A stretch of 64,000 bases of DNA from JASSUD01 sp031963405 (GCA_031963405.1 JASSUJ010000001.1:744001-808000), one strand, 5' to 3'; positions 26,900 to 35,765 are shown, numbered from the stretch's first letter. Notes: generated from the sequence alone by a model not told the origin. A program made the numbers and translations.

Positions 26900-27811
26900 T
26901 TAGAACCAAAGGCGAATACCGAAAACGAGTTGTTGATCGAAAACTGGCTGATGGTTTTGGCAAGCGTAGTCGGCAGTATTACCGATGCGTCTCCCCCAAT
27001 TGATGCCAATGTAAGGTGCAAACTGTCGGCGTATTTCGTAGCGCAGTCGTAGGCCAAGCTGTATGTCGGAGAATCCACTGCCAATCTGGCGAGCTGGGTC
27101 GTTTTTGCTGTAGAGGTTGATTTCCGCTTCCGGCTGTAAGATCAGGCGCTGGGTGAAGAGAAGTTCATATTCGGCGCGTAGTCGGGCTGCAGTACGGCCA
27201 GATGGTCCAACGTAGCCGGTAGCTTCAAGCTCAAACCAGTACGGTGCAAGGCCTTGTAGGCCAAATGCAGCCCAACTGCGCTGAGGACCTTCGCCAATGT
27301 CGTGGCGCCCGCCTAGCTGGGTGCTCCAGAATGGAGCAATGCTATGACTCCAAAATACTTCAATATCCCCTTCTTCAAGCTTGCCGCGACTACGCTCGCC
27401 TTCGGTACGAAACCATAATTTATTAGCGTCGTTGCCGTACCAACCTTGTGCCTCCCAGCTCTGGCTGCGGGCATGGTGGCTAGAAAAAGTTTCAAGCTTG
27501 TCGATCAATAGCATACCCACGAGCGCGTTATCGTCCATGTCCATGCCTTTCATGGAGTTGTAGCTGATTCCGTCAGAATAATCAGGGCTTCGTGCATGTA
27601 GCGTCGGGCTACCGCCTTGCATCGACCCATGATTCACGGCTGGCATATTACCGTGGTCCATTTTCGGCATAGATTCTACCCCCATCTGAGGTGCGCGACT
27701 CGATGCAGGATGAGCACCGTGCGCCACGGCACTCAGCGGTGCTGCCAAAAGCAAAGCAGCTAGAAGCAAACAATACGAAAAAATTGAGGTAACGCGACAA
27801 CTCGTATTCAT
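26900..27811 (-). CDS. copB: Copper resistance outer membrane protein CopB
   Basis: CopB is an outer membrane beta-barrel of the plasmid- and chromosome-borne cop systems. A signal peptide is followed by a histidine- and methionine-rich stretch (MPKMDHGNMPAVNHGSMQGG, MKGMDMDDN) expected to bind copper, then the barrel domain with LIDKLETF, GNDANKLWFRTEGERSRGKL and IGINWGRRIGNTADYA, ending in RLWF. The ATG at 27811 overlaps the copA stop (ATGA), so I use it instead of an upstream start inside copA. The product is 303 residues. Confidence 0.92.
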   Translation of the reverse strand: MNTSCRVTSIFSYCLLLAALLLAAPLSAVAHGAHPASSRAPQMGVESMPKMDHGNMPAVNHGSMQGGSPTLHARSPDYSDGISYNSMKGMDMDDNALVGMLLIDKLETFSSHHARSQSWEAQGWYGNDANKLWFRTEGERSRGKLEEGDIEVFWSHSIAPFWSTQLGGRHDIGEGPQRSWAAFGLQGLAPYWFELEATGYVGPSGRTAARLRAEYELLFTQRLILQPEAEINLYSKNDPARQIGSGFSDIQLGLRLRYEIRRQFAPYIGINWGRRIGNTADYACQNHQPVFDQQLVFGIRLWF

Positions 27812-29598
27812 GAAACCACTACCTCGCGGAACATACCCGCTTCCATGTGATAGAGCAGATGGCAATGGTATGCCCAGCGGCCTGGATTGTCGGCTGACAC
27901 TGTATAGGTAAGACGTTGAGCCGGCTGTACGTTGATGGTGTGCTTGCGCACTTGAAATGCGCCGTGCTGATTTTCCAATTCGCTAAACATGCCGTGCAGA
28001 TGGATAGGATGGTTCATCATCGTATCGTTCACCAGCACAATGCGCAGTCGCTCGCCGCTGTTGAAATGGATTGGCTTTGCGTCAGAAAATTTGACTCCAT
28101 CAAACGACCAGATGAAGCGCTCCATATTTCCCGTCAGATGTAATTCGATTTCACGGCTAGGTTCACGCGCGTCAGTTGGCCCACCGATGGTATGTAAGTC
28201 GGCATACGTTAATACGCGTCGGCCGTTATTGCGCAGTCCAATCCCTGGGTCGTCCAGATTAGTTCGAGGCGTATCCACGCGCATGTCTACACCAGGGCCA
28301 TATTCAGTGAGGGCATGACGTACCGTAGGTGCGTCCTCCATTGTCATGCCCCTACTCTGCGTGCGCCCCATACTCCCCTCATGCTTCTCATGTTCCATCC
28401 CAGACATGGTGTGCATTTTTTGCATATGGCTATGCTCAGCACTACTCATCGCCCCCATCATGTCCTGCATAGTCAGCCAGGGGCGCGCATCCATCTCCGG
28501 CACCTCAGCCTCCATGCCAGGTTGTGGCGCAAGTGTGCCGCGGGCGTAACCGGTGCGGTCGATCGATTGGGCAAACAGGGTATAGGCTCGCTCGTCCTGC
28601 GGCTCGATGATCACGTCATACGTTTCAGCGACTGAAATACGAAATTCATCAACCGAAACTGGCTCAACGTCTTGGCCATCGGCGGAGATCACTGTCATTT
28701 TTAGACCTGGGATGCGCACATCGAAGATGGTCGAAGACGAGCCATTGATAAAGCGCAGTCGGATTTTTTCGCCCGGGCGAAACTGCCCAGTCCAATTGCC
28801 GGCCGGTGCGGTACCGTTCATTAAATAGGTATAGGTGTAACCCGAGACATCGCTTAAATCTGTTGGATTCATACGCATCTGGTTCCACATTTTGCGCATC
28901 GCCAGCGCCTCACTAAAACCTTTTGCGTGCACATCACGGAAAAAATCAACGACGGTAGGCTGGGCAAAATTATAGTAGTCGCTTTGTTTCTTGAGCTTCG
29001 CGTAGATGCGCTCTGGGTCCTCATCAGTCCAGTCACTTAGCATGACGACATAATCACGCTCGGTCGGGTTACGCTCTGGGCCGTTTGGCTCGATCACCAA
29101 CGCCCCGTATAACCCAACCTGCTCCTGAAAACGCGTATGTGAGTGATACCAATAAGTTCCCGACTGACGCACTTGAAATCGGTAGACAAAGGTCTCGCCC
29201 GGCGCAATTCCATCGAAGCTAATGCCAGGCACACCATCCATCTGAAACGGCAAGACGATGCCATGCCAGTGAATGGAAGTGGGTGTGCGTAAGCGATTGG
29301 TCACACGCAAAGTAACTATCGTGCCTTCTTTCCAACGCAGTACTGGGCCCGGGACGGTGCCATTGACGGTGGTTGCTAGCCGCGACGCCCCAGTGTAATT
29401 GACGGCAGCTTCTGTGATCTCTAACGCGAAGTCAGTACCACTAAGCACTGTCGGATGACCAGGATTAGTGAGTGCCCAAAGCGGCGTGGGACGTAGCAGG
29501 CCCAGGCCAACTGCCGCACTGCTCAGTGCCAATCCTTGAACAAAGCGGCGCCGAGGCAGATTCAGCTCGGGCTCTAGTGACTCGGTATGTTTCATCAT
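27808..29598 (-). CDS. copA: Multicopper oxidase CopA (Tat-exported)
   Basis: CopA oxidises Cu(I) in the periplasm. The N-terminus has a twin-arginine signal, LPRRRFVQGLALSSAAVGLG. Three cupredoxin domains follow with the copper ligands HWHG and HSHT, and HPIHLHGMF and HCHLLYHMEAGMF near the end. A methionine/histidine-rich insertion (about residues 390-425: HSHMQKMHTMSGMEH) is typical of CopA. Length 596. ATGs at 29598 and 29595 both work. It is the first gene of a copA-copB pair on the minus strand. Confidence 0.95.
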   Translation of the reverse strand: MMKHTESLEPELNLPRRRFVQGLALSSAAVGLGLLRPTPLWALTNPGHPTVLSGTDFALEITEAAVNYTGASRLATTVNGTVPGPVLRWKEGTIVTLRVTNRLRTPTSIHWHGIVLPFQMDGVPGISFDGIAPGETFVYRFQVRQSGTYWYHSHTRFQEQVGLYGALVIEPNGPERNPTERDYVVMLSDWTDEDPERIYAKLKKQSDYYNFAQPTVVDFFRDVHAKGFSEALAMRKMWNQMRMNPTDLSDVSGYTYTYLMNGTAPAGNWTGQFRPGEKIRLRFINGSSSTIFDVRIPGLKMTVISADGQDVEPVSVDEFRISVAETYDVIIEPQDERAYTLFAQSIDRTGYARGTLAPQPGMEAEVPEMDARPWLTMQDMMGAMSSAEHSHMQKMHTMSGMEHEKHEGSMGRTQSRGMTMEDAPTVRHALTEYGPGVDMRVDTPRTNLDDPGIGLRNNGRRVLTYADLHTIGGPTDAREPSREIELHLTGNMERFIWSFDGVKFSDAKPIHFNSGERLRIVLVNDTMMNHPIHLHGMFSELENQHGAFQVRKHTINVQPAQRLTYTVSADNPGRWAYHCHLLYHMEAGMFREVVVS

Positions 29599-29818
29599 GC
29601 TTCTTTAGGCAAAGACTTTGGTGGGACTGTTTATTATTTTTTGGCGGCTGATTGCAGCCCTTCAAAAGCCGGAGCATATACGTAATAGGCGAGTTTTTTT
29701 AGGCAACTTGAGGATGGATTTCTCATATTCCAGAAATGAGTTTTAGTATGGCTGGTATATTAGTAAGGCTAATCAGACACCTCAAGCCGCTATACCTTGC
29801 TGTTCAAAGTTAAAAATT

Positions 29819-30802
29819 ATGGTCTCAATCGACAACGATAAAAAGCGCCGCGTATGCGTGGCACCTATGATGGCCTGGACTGACCGTCACTGCCGCTACT
29901 TTCATCGGCTCATTACACGCCATACCTGGCTGTATACCGAAATGATAACAACCGGTGCGCTCTTGCATGGCGATGCAGCCCACTTACTCGCCTTCAACCC
30001 CGCTGAGCAACCGCTCGCGTTGCAACTGGGCGGCAGCGACCCTACCGCCTTAGCACGCTGCGCTAAATTGGGTGAAAACTGGCATTACGATGAAATTAAT
30101 TTAAATTGCGGCTGCCCATCCGAGCGCGTTCGGCGTGGTGCTTTCGGCGCATGTCTGATGACTACTCCACAGCTTGTCGCCGACTGTGTACGGGCAATGC
30201 GCGATGCGGTATCCATTCCAATTACGGTTAAGCATCGCATTGGCCTAGATAAGATTGAAAGTTATGCATTCGTGCGCGACTTTGTCGGCACCGTTGCACA
30301 AGCAGGCTGCCACACCTTCATTGTGCATGCACGCAACGTGTGGTTACAGGGTTTAAGCGCTAAACAGAATCGAGAAATTCCACCGCTTAAATACGACTAT
30401 GCGTATCAGCTAAAATGTGATTTTCCTGAGCTTGAAATTATTCTCAATGGCGGCATTAAAACGCTTGAGGAAACCGAACAGCATTTGGCCCATGTAGATG
30501 GCGTCATGTTAGGCCGTGAGGCTTACCATAACCCCTGGCTATTGGCCGAGGTTGATCGTTATTTTTATGATGAATCAGCACCTGCCGTAAGCCGCGAAGA
30601 AGTCGTGAGCGAGCTCTCAGCTTACGCAGCCCAGGAGCTCGCGCGTGGCGCTCATTTAAACGCAATTACGCGCCACACACTTGGGCTATACCATGGCATG
30701 CCCGGCGCCCGTGGCTGGCGGCGCACCTTATCAGAGCATACCAACCTCACGACGGACAAACCTTGCCCTTTTAATCAGGCCCTCCAATTCGTTACTCAGT
30801 AA
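29819..30802 (+). CDS. dusA: tRNA-dihydrouridine(20/20a) synthase DusA
   Basis: DusA reduces uridine 20 and 20a in the D-loop of tRNAs using FMN and NADPH. Signatures are APMMAWTDRHCRYFHRLI at the N-terminus, LNLNCGCPSERVRRGAFG with the catalytic cysteine, VKHRIGLDKIESY, and NGGIKTLEET. The length of 327 is normal. The ATG start has no strong Shine-Dalgarno. It lies upstream of the tRNA-His gene, the last core gene before the island. Confidence 0.95.
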   Translation: MVSIDNDKKRRVCVAPMMAWTDRHCRYFHRLITRHTWLYTEMITTGALLHGDAAHLLAFNPAEQPLALQLGGSDPTALARCAKLGENWHYDEINLNCGCPSERVRRGAFGACLMTTPQLVADCVRAMRDAVSIPITVKHRIGLDKIESYAFVRDFVGTVAQAGCHTFIVHARNVWLQGLSAKQNREIPPLKYDYAYQLKCDFPELEIILNGGIKTLEETEQHLAHVDGVMLGREAYHNPWLLAEVDRYFYDESAPAVSREEVVSELSAYAAQELARGAHLNAITRHTLGLYHGMPGARGWRRTLSEHTNLTTDKPCPFNQALQFVTQ

Positions 30803-30822
30803 AACAAGCCAAGAAAGTGCTG

Positions 30823-30913
30823 AATAGGCCTCTTTCGCAGTCCCGTAGTAAGGAATTCAAAGTGTACGGCGATGACGAATGACGCCACTACTGGGTTTCG
30901 AAAGAAGTCTATT
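30823..30913. repeat. R1-family palindromic repeat, copy f (after dusA)
   Basis: Arms AATAGGCCTCTTTCG and CGAAAGAAGTCTATT (two mismatches) flank a much-diverged core that keeps TAGTAAGGAATTC, GTACGGCGATGA and AATGACGCCACTA. It begins 20 bases after the dusA stop. It is the most decayed full-length copy. Confidence 0.65.
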
Positions 30914-31020
30914 AAATCGAGAGCCATGGCATGCCTCGGCACCGTATAAATAAAAGGAGTGCCTACGCACACACTCCTTACTCACAATTTATTTAGCATT
31001 TCCCAAAGAATATTTAACTC

Positions 31021-31049
31021 TAGCAAACCTATCCTGAAATTCGTATAAT
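31021..31049 (+). promoter_or_regulatory. Probable promoter of tRNA-His
   Basis: A consensus -10 hexamer TATAAT (31044-31049) lies about 50 bases before the tRNA and is followed by a GC-containing GCACC discriminator, a common feature of stable-RNA promoters. The matching -35 at about 31021 (TAGCAA) is weak, so the call rests mainly on the -10 box and position. Confidence 0.45.
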
Positions 31050-31101
31050 CGCACCTTTCTTCGGCAAGCTAATTCTTAGCAAGCCAAGCAAATGACTCCA
31101 T

Positions 31102-31178
31102 GGTGGCTGTAGCTCAGTCGGTAGAGTCCCGGATTGTGATTCCGGTTGTCGTGGGTTCGAGCCCCATCAGCCACCCCA
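31102..31178 (+). tRNA. tRNA-His (anticodon GTG)
   Basis: The cloverleaf is complete: acceptor strand GGTGGCTG including the extra G-1 diagnostic of tRNA-His, a D-arm with AGCTCAGTCGGTAGAG, an anticodon loop TTGTGAT with GTG at 31136-31138, a T-arm GTGGGTTCGAGCCCCAT, and an encoded CCA end (31176-31178). It is followed at 31183-31205 by a small hairpin, AATCCCTT with AAGGGATT. Its 3' side faces the integrase remnant, so it is the probable attachment site of the island. Confidence 0.97.
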
Positions 31179-31203
31179 AAAAAATCCCTTATATTACAAG
31201 GGA

Positions 31204-31625
31204 TTACAAGTCTAGATTGCTTCTTCTGGGGCAAATCTGGGACAAATTCCTCTCAAGACTCGATTCAAACCGCGCCATTTCTAGGTCATTTTGTGCCCCG
31301 TCCAGCCACTTCGTGTAGGTACGCAAAAACATTTCGATGCTGTGCCCCAACTGTCGTCGCGTTTGCGTTTGCGTTTGCGTTTGCGTTTGCGTTTGCGTTT
31401 GCGTTTGCGTTTGCGTTTGCGTTTGCGTTTGCGTTTGCGTTTGCGTTTGCGTTTGCGTTTGCGTTTGCGTTTGCGTTTGCGTTTGCGTTTGCGTTTGCGT
31501 TTGCGTTTGCGTTTGCGTTTGCGTTTGCGTTTGCGTTTGCGCTTGCGCTTGCGCTTGCCGTCCAGAGTAAATGACAGACTGATTGCGTTACCGTGAATTT
31601 CTACGCCATTTCCCTTTCCAGCCAT
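31204..31625 (-). pseudogene. Tyrosine integrase remnant, centre replaced by hexamer repeats
   Basis: Only the two ends of a phage/ICE-type integrase remain. The start, from the ATG at 31625, reads MAGKGNGVEIHGNAISLSFT, like the N-terminus of DUF3596-type integrases. The C-terminal end (31204-31360), in a different frame, reads RRQLGHSIEMFLRTYTKWLD, with the LGHSxxExxLRxY motif that contains the catalytic histidine and tyrosine. Between them lie only the 33 hexamer repeats, so the entire core-binding domain and most of the catalytic domain are gone. The remnant ends 26 bases from tRNA-His, as expected for an element integrated at that tRNA. Confidence 0.85.
31361..31558. repeat. Hexanucleotide microsatellite (GTTTGC)30 (GCTTGC)3
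   Basis: Thirty uninterrupted copies of GTTTGC (31361-31540) are followed by three GCTTGC copies (31541-31558), 198 bases in all. Because the unit is a multiple of three, the array is open in several frames and encodes alternating dipeptides (Phe-Ala, Val-Cys or Leu-Arg on the plus strand; Lys-Arg or Thr-Gln on the minus). Long ORFs reported across it are accidents of the repeat. It sits exactly between the two pieces of the integrase gene. Confidence 0.97.
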
Positions 31626-31741
31626 TGTTTATATCCTTCGAGGGATATAAAAATCCCTCCGTCCGTTGAACGCCGGCATTCTCGACCTTCAATCCATTTT
31701 CCGTCTTCAATTTTGCGTCTGATGACTTTCTCCGTCAGAAA
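31601..31741 (-). pseudogene. Excisionase remnant overlapping the integrase start
   Basis: On the minus strand an open stretch reads LTEKVIRRKIEDGKWIEGRE, then CRRSTDGGIFISLEGYKQW, ending LEREMA at a TAG (31601-31603). This matches the C-terminal part of excisionase-family proteins, where a helix of the type YTEKAIRRKIEEGVW is followed by GREYxRAPDGxILxxLxxxxxW. No start codon lies in frame nearby, so the first third is lost. Its stop overlaps the integrase ATG, the usual coupled xis-int order. Confidence 0.7.
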
Positions 31742-31751
31742 AGAGATTGAA

Positions 31752-32279
31752 ATGAAAAGGAGAAATACGCAGAGACTGACAGCAGAGGGTTTGGCTAGAT
31801 GGGCCGTAGCGCATGAAATGGCTTTATTTGGTTATAACAAAGCGGCCACTGCCCTACACACGGGGTTTCATCATGAAGCGTGTCGTTGCATTTTTGGAAG
31901 ATTAAGACACCAAGGCTATGCCCTTGGACATCAAGGGAAGTTAAGAAGTAGCGCCACGATTGTGCGAAATCGCGAGAGAAAAATCCAAACTTCGCTGCTC
32001 ATGGTGATTTATTGCTCGCTAGGTGGTCAACGTGTATATGAATCGATACAGTTATCTGAGTTGGAAAAAGCATTTTTGCAATATCGTGAAATGCAAAAAG
32101 CCTACTCCATGCATCATTGGGATCCTTTAGATATCAATGATGCATGGTCTTTAGCGCGGGAACTTCGAGATAAAGAGGCATATATAAAAACATGCCGATC
32201 CTGCGATTTACCCTGTTTCACGTCTATTCATCAATACGCCTCTGTGGATTGCCCTTTTTGTGTGCCTCACTCCGAATAA
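31752..32279 (+). CDS. FlhC-like transcriptional regulator
   Basis: The 175-residue protein resembles the flagellar master regulator subunit FlhC: an N-terminal helical DNA-binding region (AEGLARWAVAHEMALFGYNK), the central YREMQKAYSMHHWDPLDIND, AWSLARELRDKE, and a C-terminal zinc site with CRSCDLPC and CPFC. FlhC-like proteins (SetC of SXT-type ICEs) activate conjugation genes, and there are no flagellar genes here, so I infer a transfer regulator. The frame is open to 31593 but the ATG at 31752 is the natural start. No FlhD-like partner is visible. Confidence 0.72.
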   Translation: MKRRNTQRLTAEGLARWAVAHEMALFGYNKAATALHTGFHHEACRCIFGRLRHQGYALGHQGKLRSSATIVRNRERKIQTSLLMVIYCSLGGQRVYESIQLSELEKAFLQYREMQKAYSMHHWDPLDINDAWSLARELRDKEAYIKTCRSCDLPCFTSIHQYASVDCPFCVPHSE

Positions 32280-32342
32280 GACACGCTGCATTATTTTCTT
32301 GGCAGTCATAGTGAGGATATACAAAACACCCTCTCAATTGCC

Positions 32343-35009
32343 TCACACAAGGGACGACGGTGTTTCAACAGCGCCTCGTTGTATCAAAAGCCTTTGATTT
32401 AACGAACTTAAATTTTGTACATCTTTAATGAGAGCATCTTTCAGCATAAGGCTATTATGTGTTGAGCTCCAACGCAAAATCGCCTTATAGGTATCCCCCT
32501 CTTTGATCACCTGCCACTGCCGCACGGATTTATCTGCACTACCGGTCACCAAATAATAGGCATTAGCAATTTTTTTCCAGGCGATACTCGTCACGCATCC
32601 TTCAAAACCTTCAATTGCCGCCTGACATTCACCGGTTTCTACATTCCATATCCGCACGGTCTTGTCTTGACTACCAGAAGCAATCTGAGCACCGTTCGGT
32701 GAATACGCTACGCTAGTGACCTCACTACTATGGCCATTTAAGGTGTGCAAGCAAGTACCCGTTTTCACATTCCATATCCGCACGGTCTTATCTAAACCGC
32801 CAGAGGCGAGCTGGTCGCCCTTCGGCGAATAGGCGATACCGCCATATGCCGCATCGAAAGATGAGGCAAAATGACTCCAACTTCTCTCAATATCTAAGGT
32901 AAGGAGGCAAGTACCAGTTTTCATATCCCACAGTCGCACAGCACCATCCTTGCTACCAGAAGCAATCTGAGCACCGTTTGGTGAATACGCTACGCTAATG
33001 ACCTCACTACTATGACCATTTAAGGTGCGCAAGCAAGTACCCGTTTTCACATCCCATAGCCGCACCGTTTTGTCTTGACTACCAGAGGCAATTTGATCAC
33101 CACTCGGTGAATACATGACGCTCTGAACCGCGCCTATATGGCCAAGTAATGTACGGCGAGTAGCGCCAAATTTAAGGTCCTGCAGCGAGATAAAACCCTC
33201 ATCGCTGCCCCAAGCAATCTGATTATCTTTCGGTGAATGCGCAACAGTAGTCACTGACTTTATACGCATGCTTAAGGTCCGCAAAGAAGCACCTGTTTTC
33301 ATATCCCACAGTCGCACAGTATTGTCCTCGCTACCAGAGATGATCTGATCGCCTTTGGGTGAATAGACAACGCTATTCACCTTATCGCTATGACTGCCTA
33401 AGGTCTCGCGGGGAGCTCTGAAGTTCGTGTCCCATAGCCGCAGGGTACGACCAAAGTTACCAGCCGCGATCCGATCACCTTTCGGTGAATACATCACACC
33501 AGTAACCCAACTGCTGCTGTTTAAAGTATCGTGTAAAGCACCGGTTCTCACATTCCACAGTCGCACGGCATCACCCGAACCGCCAGAGGCAATCTGATCA
33601 CCTGTTGGTGAATACGCGACGCTATGAACTGACGATTTATGCCCCCTTAAAATATCTAGGCAAGTGCCGGTTTCCACATCCCATATCCGCACCTCCTTAT
33701 CTGCGCCGCCAGATACAATCTGATTGCCGTTCGGCGAATAGGCAACGCTATAAACATAACTGCTATGACCATTTAATGTATGGAGGCAATCACCGGTCTT
33801 TACATCCCACAATCGCACTTTCTCATCTGAACCGCCGGAAACGATCCGATCGCCGTTCGGCGAGTAGGCAATGTCACAAGCCCAACCTCTATGAACATCT
33901 AAAGTACGGCTACATTCACCGGTTTTTACATCCCACAATCGCACAAAACCCGACTTACAGGCAGAAGCAATCTGATCACCACTGGGTGAATAGACCACGC
34001 TATTAATCCAATTGTTATGTCCCTTTAACGCGTGGAGGATGGCTTTGTTTTTTAGATCCCATACCAGCACTAAGTTGTCCCTGTCACCCGAGGCGATCTG
34101 ATCACCGCTGGGTGAATACGCTATGCTAGCAACCCCGCCGGTATGGCCATCTAAATGCCAGATTTTTTCCGAGGTCAAAATGTTATATACACTGACATTG
34201 CCGTTCTCTAGACCAATAGCACACGTTTTCCCATCCGGTGAATAAGCGCAGGACAACACACAGCTATCTTCCTGGATAAACGGTAATTCGCCGAACTGTA
34301 CGCCCGCCATCTGCGCACCACTTAAATTAGCTCCGCGCAGCCAAATATTGCGAAATTGTACATTTCTCAAATCTGACCCTTGCAACTGGGCAGAATCAAA
34401 CATGCCATAACTCAGATCCGCCCCTGAAATACGGATTCCTTTTAAATCGGCTCCATTAAATGGCACACCCGCCCTGATCAATAGCGTTATCGCATTAGCT
34501 GCGTTCCTCTTTACTTTTTCAGACACGTCTGCTGCCTTAGAACGCTCAATCCAACTCAATAACTTTTCTTTCTGCTGTGGTTTTTCTTGGATCTGTTGCC
34601 TTAAGAATTCCCATACCTCGGGCTTGGCAACCAGGTACAGCAATTTAAAAAGTTGGTGTTTCTCCACCACTTCCTCAAGCTTGCCAAGTCTCTCACTCCG
34701 GTTGGGCCTTAATAGCGCCTGAAATTGGTTTTCTGCAAAAGTCTGCAAATTCGCGTCGGAATGGATAAGCGTATCTAAATATTCTGGGGGAGCATTTTGC
34801 ACAAGTAAGCGTAATTTACGCTCCAAGTATTGCACTTCTTTGCCATCATGCTTGACCGTAGTGAGTAACTCATAAAAAGCCTCGTAATCCGATGGATCCA
34901 GCCATTGTTTTATTTTTTCATGGATTTCAATTGGCATTGACTGTAGCGAGGAGAGCAAAGGTTTCTGGCCTCCAGGAAATGCCTTTTGTATGCTGAAATT
35001 CTGCCCCAT
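32343..35009 (-). CDS. F-box-like / pentapeptide / WD40 repeat protein
   Basis: An 888-residue protein of eukaryotic architecture. Residues about 20-50 (SLQSMPIEIHEKIKQWLDPS, then DYEAFYELL) resemble an F-box; residues about 185-240 are pentapeptide repeats (ADLSYGMFDSAQLQGSDLRN); from about 250 to 840 there are 14 WD40 repeats of the type GHxxxVxSVAYSPxGDQIAS...VRLWDVKTG, enough for two seven-bladed propellers. There is no signal peptide and no ATPase. It is paralogous to the 2016-residue protein downstream over pentapeptides, WD40s and the C-terminus (LLIQRGAVETP). A role as scaffold or secreted effector is an inference. Confidence 0.8.
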   Translation of the reverse strand: MGQNFSIQKAFPGGQKPLLSSLQSMPIEIHEKIKQWLDPSDYEAFYELLTTVKHDGKEVQYLERKLRLLVQNAPPEYLDTLIHSDANLQTFAENQFQALLRPNRSERLGKLEEVVEKHQLFKLLYLVAKPEVWEFLRQQIQEKPQQKEKLLSWIERSKAADVSEKVKRNAANAITLLIRAGVPFNGADLKGIRISGADLSYGMFDSAQLQGSDLRNVQFRNIWLRGANLSGAQMAGVQFGELPFIQEDSCVLSCAYSPDGKTCAIGLENGNVSVYNILTSEKIWHLDGHTGGVASIAYSPSGDQIASGDRDNLVLVWDLKNKAILHALKGHNNWINSVVYSPSGDQIASACKSGFVRLWDVKTGECSRTLDVHRGWACDIAYSPNGDRIVSGGSDEKVRLWDVKTGDCLHTLNGHSSYVYSVAYSPNGNQIVSGGADKEVRIWDVETGTCLDILRGHKSSVHSVAYSPTGDQIASGGSGDAVRLWNVRTGALHDTLNSSSWVTGVMYSPKGDRIAAGNFGRTLRLWDTNFRAPRETLGSHSDKVNSVVYSPKGDQIISGSEDNTVRLWDMKTGASLRTLSMRIKSVTTVAHSPKDNQIAWGSDEGFISLQDLKFGATRRTLLGHIGAVQSVMYSPSGDQIASGSQDKTVRLWDVKTGTCLRTLNGHSSEVISVAYSPNGAQIASGSKDGAVRLWDMKTGTCLLTLDIERSWSHFASSFDAAYGGIAYSPKGDQLASGGLDKTVRIWNVKTGTCLHTLNGHSSEVTSVAYSPNGAQIASGSQDKTVRIWNVETGECQAAIEGFEGCVTSIAWKKIANAYYLVTGSADKSVRQWQVIKEGDTYKAILRWSSTHNSLMLKDALIKDVQNLSSLNQRLLIQRGAVETPSSLV

Positions 35010-35468
35010 CTATTTTTCTCACTGAAAAGTATTAATCTAAAGTCTAATCGTTCTAAAAAAATAACCGATCTTTATAGTGAAAGCTATCAGTGTAATTGCG
35101 GCTTTTGAATTAACTTTGGCAGAAGGCATGCCTTATCTGCGTGAACTATAAAGCATATCGGCATGGGAAATTTTGATAAGTCAGAAAGCATAAAATCTCC
35201 CTAGAGTTTTATATTTCTGAATTAATAGAAAATTTATTTAATATTTTTTATCATTTACTAATGATTATCCATATTTATGCTGTTTTACATTGTTAAAAAA
35301 GAAAACAGAAAAAATTACAGAAATTAATGGCGAAAAAATAATGTTCAGCTCCGTCAACCACCATTGAATAAGTAAAAAAGCCTAACTAAATGGATTATTT
35401 TTCTTCTAAAAAGTGCGCTGGCTTTTCTGATTAAGCCGTATCAGAATGCTCATCCCAATCCTGTCTGC
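35010..35468. other. AT-rich intergenic region
   Basis: These 460 bases are markedly richer in A and T than their surroundings and hold no open frame of note. They lie upstream of the WD40 gene and downstream of a gene fragment, so they probably contain the promoter of the former. I see no repeat or hairpin worth naming. Confidence 0.4.
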
Positions 35469-35765
35469 TTACTTATCTATTAAAGACTGCAGGAAATAGC
35501 GCACCCGCTCAAAAAAGTGAATCCCAATGGCTAATAGCTTGGTGAAAAATTCAAAGAGAGGTTGCGGGGTTTCGCGGTGTGTTTCTTGTAAATCTGCTAA
35601 CGCTTCACCACAGGCAGTAAGGCGGTTTTCTATTTTTTCTTTTGCAAAATCGTATGCATCCTTCGGCAAGGTATCGAGATACGCTTGAGCGAGCGCATCA
35701 ATACGTGCATCGAGATCCAACGTATCCCATTGTTTGAGCGTGAAGTGCAATACCGCTCTCCACAA
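35469..35765 (-). pseudogene. Gene fragment, unknown helical protein
   Basis: Ninety-eight codons with plausible protein composition (LDARIDALAQAYLDTLPKDA, then FEFFTKLLAIGIHFFERVRY) end at a TAA. There is no ATG, only a TTG at 35765, and the frame starts at the point where a different fragment reads away on the other strand. I take it as the 3' part of a helical protein cut by rearrangement. I do not recognise the family. Confidence 0.4.

Noticed and set aside
31183..31205. Far attachment site of the island next to tRNA-His
   Set aside because: The sequence is a small hairpin that probably ends tRNA transcription. It is not a copy of the tRNA 3' end, and no such copy is seen elsewhere in the window.
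31361..31558. CRISPR array
   Set aside because: The repeat unit is six bases with no spacers, so it is a microsatellite. No cas genes are in the window.
31146..31625. Long ORFs encoding Phe-Ala, Val-Cys, Leu-Arg or Lys-Arg dipeptide repeats
   Set aside because: They are by-products of a six-base repeat that is open in several frames. The flanking coding traces belong to an integrase on the minus strand, so no dipeptide-repeat protein is proposed.
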